Assembly: GCA_900618425.1 (NCBI GenBank)
Contig: UZAN01040750.1
Span: 1 to 64,000 of the forward strand
From: Echinostoma caproni
Lineage: Eukaryota; Platyhelminthes; Trematoda; Plagiorchiida; Echinostomatidae
Reading direction: 5' to 3'
DNA length: 64,000 nucleotides
A model generated the notes under the pieces. It did no database searches. It worked only from the letters and a program-made list of their open reading frames with translations, and was not told the DNA's origin. The position numbers and the translations under genes are program-made. Positions 62,711 to 64,000 of this stretch are shown here, in pieces (position 1 is the first letter of the stretch; each line of letters opens with the position of its first letter).

Positions 62711-64000
62711 GGGCAAATATTTGGGATCGGCGCTTGGAGTCTGAAAAGAGCTTGTGTAGTGATTGTAGTAGTAGTAGCAGTACGCACGGAACACGGAACA
62801 AGGACCACGTAATACGAATCACGGAACACAAATCAAAGATCAGCTATCACGGACTGGATCACGGAAGCACTGGACTGCAGTGGCCCCAGCACGCAATGTC
62901 CCACGTAACTGCGACGGAATGAAAAGACCACAGGAATGGTAGTTCATTTATTAGAAGACATGAGGGTGATTAAATAATATGTACAAAAGATCATCAGTTA
63001 TCCACGCTGCCATCAATCATATTACAGTAATGCTTGCTTAATCCTGGTTCTGCCTGGACCGCACTGTCTCAGATTCGTTGGCACGATCTGCCTATGGTGT
63101 GTAGTTAGCGGCCTTGACACGGGCGCACGTCATTGACGTAACCTTTGAAATTTGATTGATCGCATGAGTCCAGGAACCGTAATGCGCCGCTCCAGGATAA
63201 GCGTCATCACGTAGGCTTGGTTCAAAAGAGCTCGCCTATCTTTCAAGGCTGCTGCTTCAGCGGTGGAAGACAGGGAAGAGATGTTTGAAAATCTTAACCC
63301 CGGGATCAGTGTCTATGATTTGTAAGTTAGGGTTGCATGTGCTCCATCCACGGTGAGGACTTGGCGGGGAAGGGTTTGTGGGATTTTATCTAGCAGCAAT
63401 CTCTTCACTGCGTTAGGTGGAAGGTTCCTTTTCGAGACTACTCTCATATCTCTAGGATATCACTCCGGAAGGAAAACCTGTTGTGAGAGTTTTCAACAGC
63501 ATTTACACACCACTTTTCTAACTTCATTATATTCATTTTCCTAACTGTTCTTTCTTTTTACTGAACTCAACATTTAACAGTTGTTTTAACCGGCCTCCTC
63601 ATTACCCGCTCGGTACCTTTGCGGTCTCGCACCGCAACTTGCTTTGTCGTTTTTCGTTCTGTAACTGGGACCTACAACGATTCCGTAAGTTTCAAATATC
63701 TATTGATGTATGCCTTTAATAGAAACGAAATTTCAACTGTCGTTCAACTGTTTTCCTACGTACTGGAAATTTGGTCAGTCGAAGTCGAGACATTGTGATT
63801 CGTATTGAACGTTGTTCGGATTGCCATTACAGTTTGGAACCTTGGTCACAGTACGTTCGGCGAGCTCTTCTACATTCTTGTTCTTTGTCTTCAATATTTT
63901 GTTTCTAAATTGAATTTAATGTTGTATCAACCAAGTCAATCAACCTCAGTCAGAATATCCTCCTCAGGAGAGAAAGAAGGTGAAGAAACAACCATCGTTA
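62711..64000. other. Upstream region, no exon found
   Basis: An imperfect GTA trinucleotide run and scattered ACGGAACAC motifs lie at 62760-62870. GC-richer sequence at 63050-63300 may be repeat. I could not find the 5' exons or promoter of the EGF-ligand gene here. Confidence 0.4.

Noticed and set aside
1..64000. CRISPR arrays, operons, bacterial promoters, LTR pairs, rRNA genes
   Set aside because: None seen. The DNA is eukaryotic and no long direct terminal repeats were noticed by eye.

Overview
This window is AT-rich eukaryotic DNA. It has no bacterial gene organisation, and long non-coding stretches are interrupted by degraded retroelements, tRNA-derived repeats and very short exons. 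Three things suggest a parasitic flatworm, most likely a digenean trematode: hammerhead-ribozyme repeats of the kind known from schistosomes, degenerate RTE-like and CR1-like non-LTR retrotransposons, and a gene with introns of 1-17 kb and an 18-nt microexon. The organism is inferred, not proven.

The main result is one large minus-strand gene running through almost the whole window (61236 down to 8651), with its 5' part not found. Six exons join in one reading frame with matching splice phases: 61236-61132 and 45940-45897 (one EGF domain, split between Cys4 and Cys5), 44871-44783 (transmembrane helix), 28084-28067 (18-nt basic microexon), 15811-15664 and 8914-8651 (cytoplasmic tail and stop). 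The EGF domain has neuregulin-type spacing and is followed directly by a membrane helix, so the product reads as a membrane-anchored EGF-receptor ligand of neuregulin type. A single N at 44826 breaks the frame of the transmembrane exon and would hide the gene from automatic prediction. A phase-compatible alternative last exon lies at 4537-4409.

The large introns hold mobile DNA. A nearly full-length but broken RTE-like element occupies about 20650-24760 (+) and contains a 418-nt assembly gap flanked by identical 23-nt sequence. A fragment of a related element is at 36134-36546 (+), and a CR1-like 3' end is at about 61655-62710 (-). Two diverged copies of a roughly 260-bp repeat (about 3425-3700 and 25285-25545) each carry a decayed type-I hammerhead ribozyme. 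Five tRNA-like Pol III promoter sequences mark SINE-type repeats. Other structures are an 88-bp-arm inverted repeat at 57863-58092, a 21-bp minisatellite that reads as protein heptads (42347-42451), and microsatellites.

The plus strand has several exon-like open stretches with good splice sites (5962-6376, 25619-29061, 57310-57650). They could belong to small genes nested in the introns. I recognise none of them and list them as candidates only. The rest of the window shows no interpretable feature.
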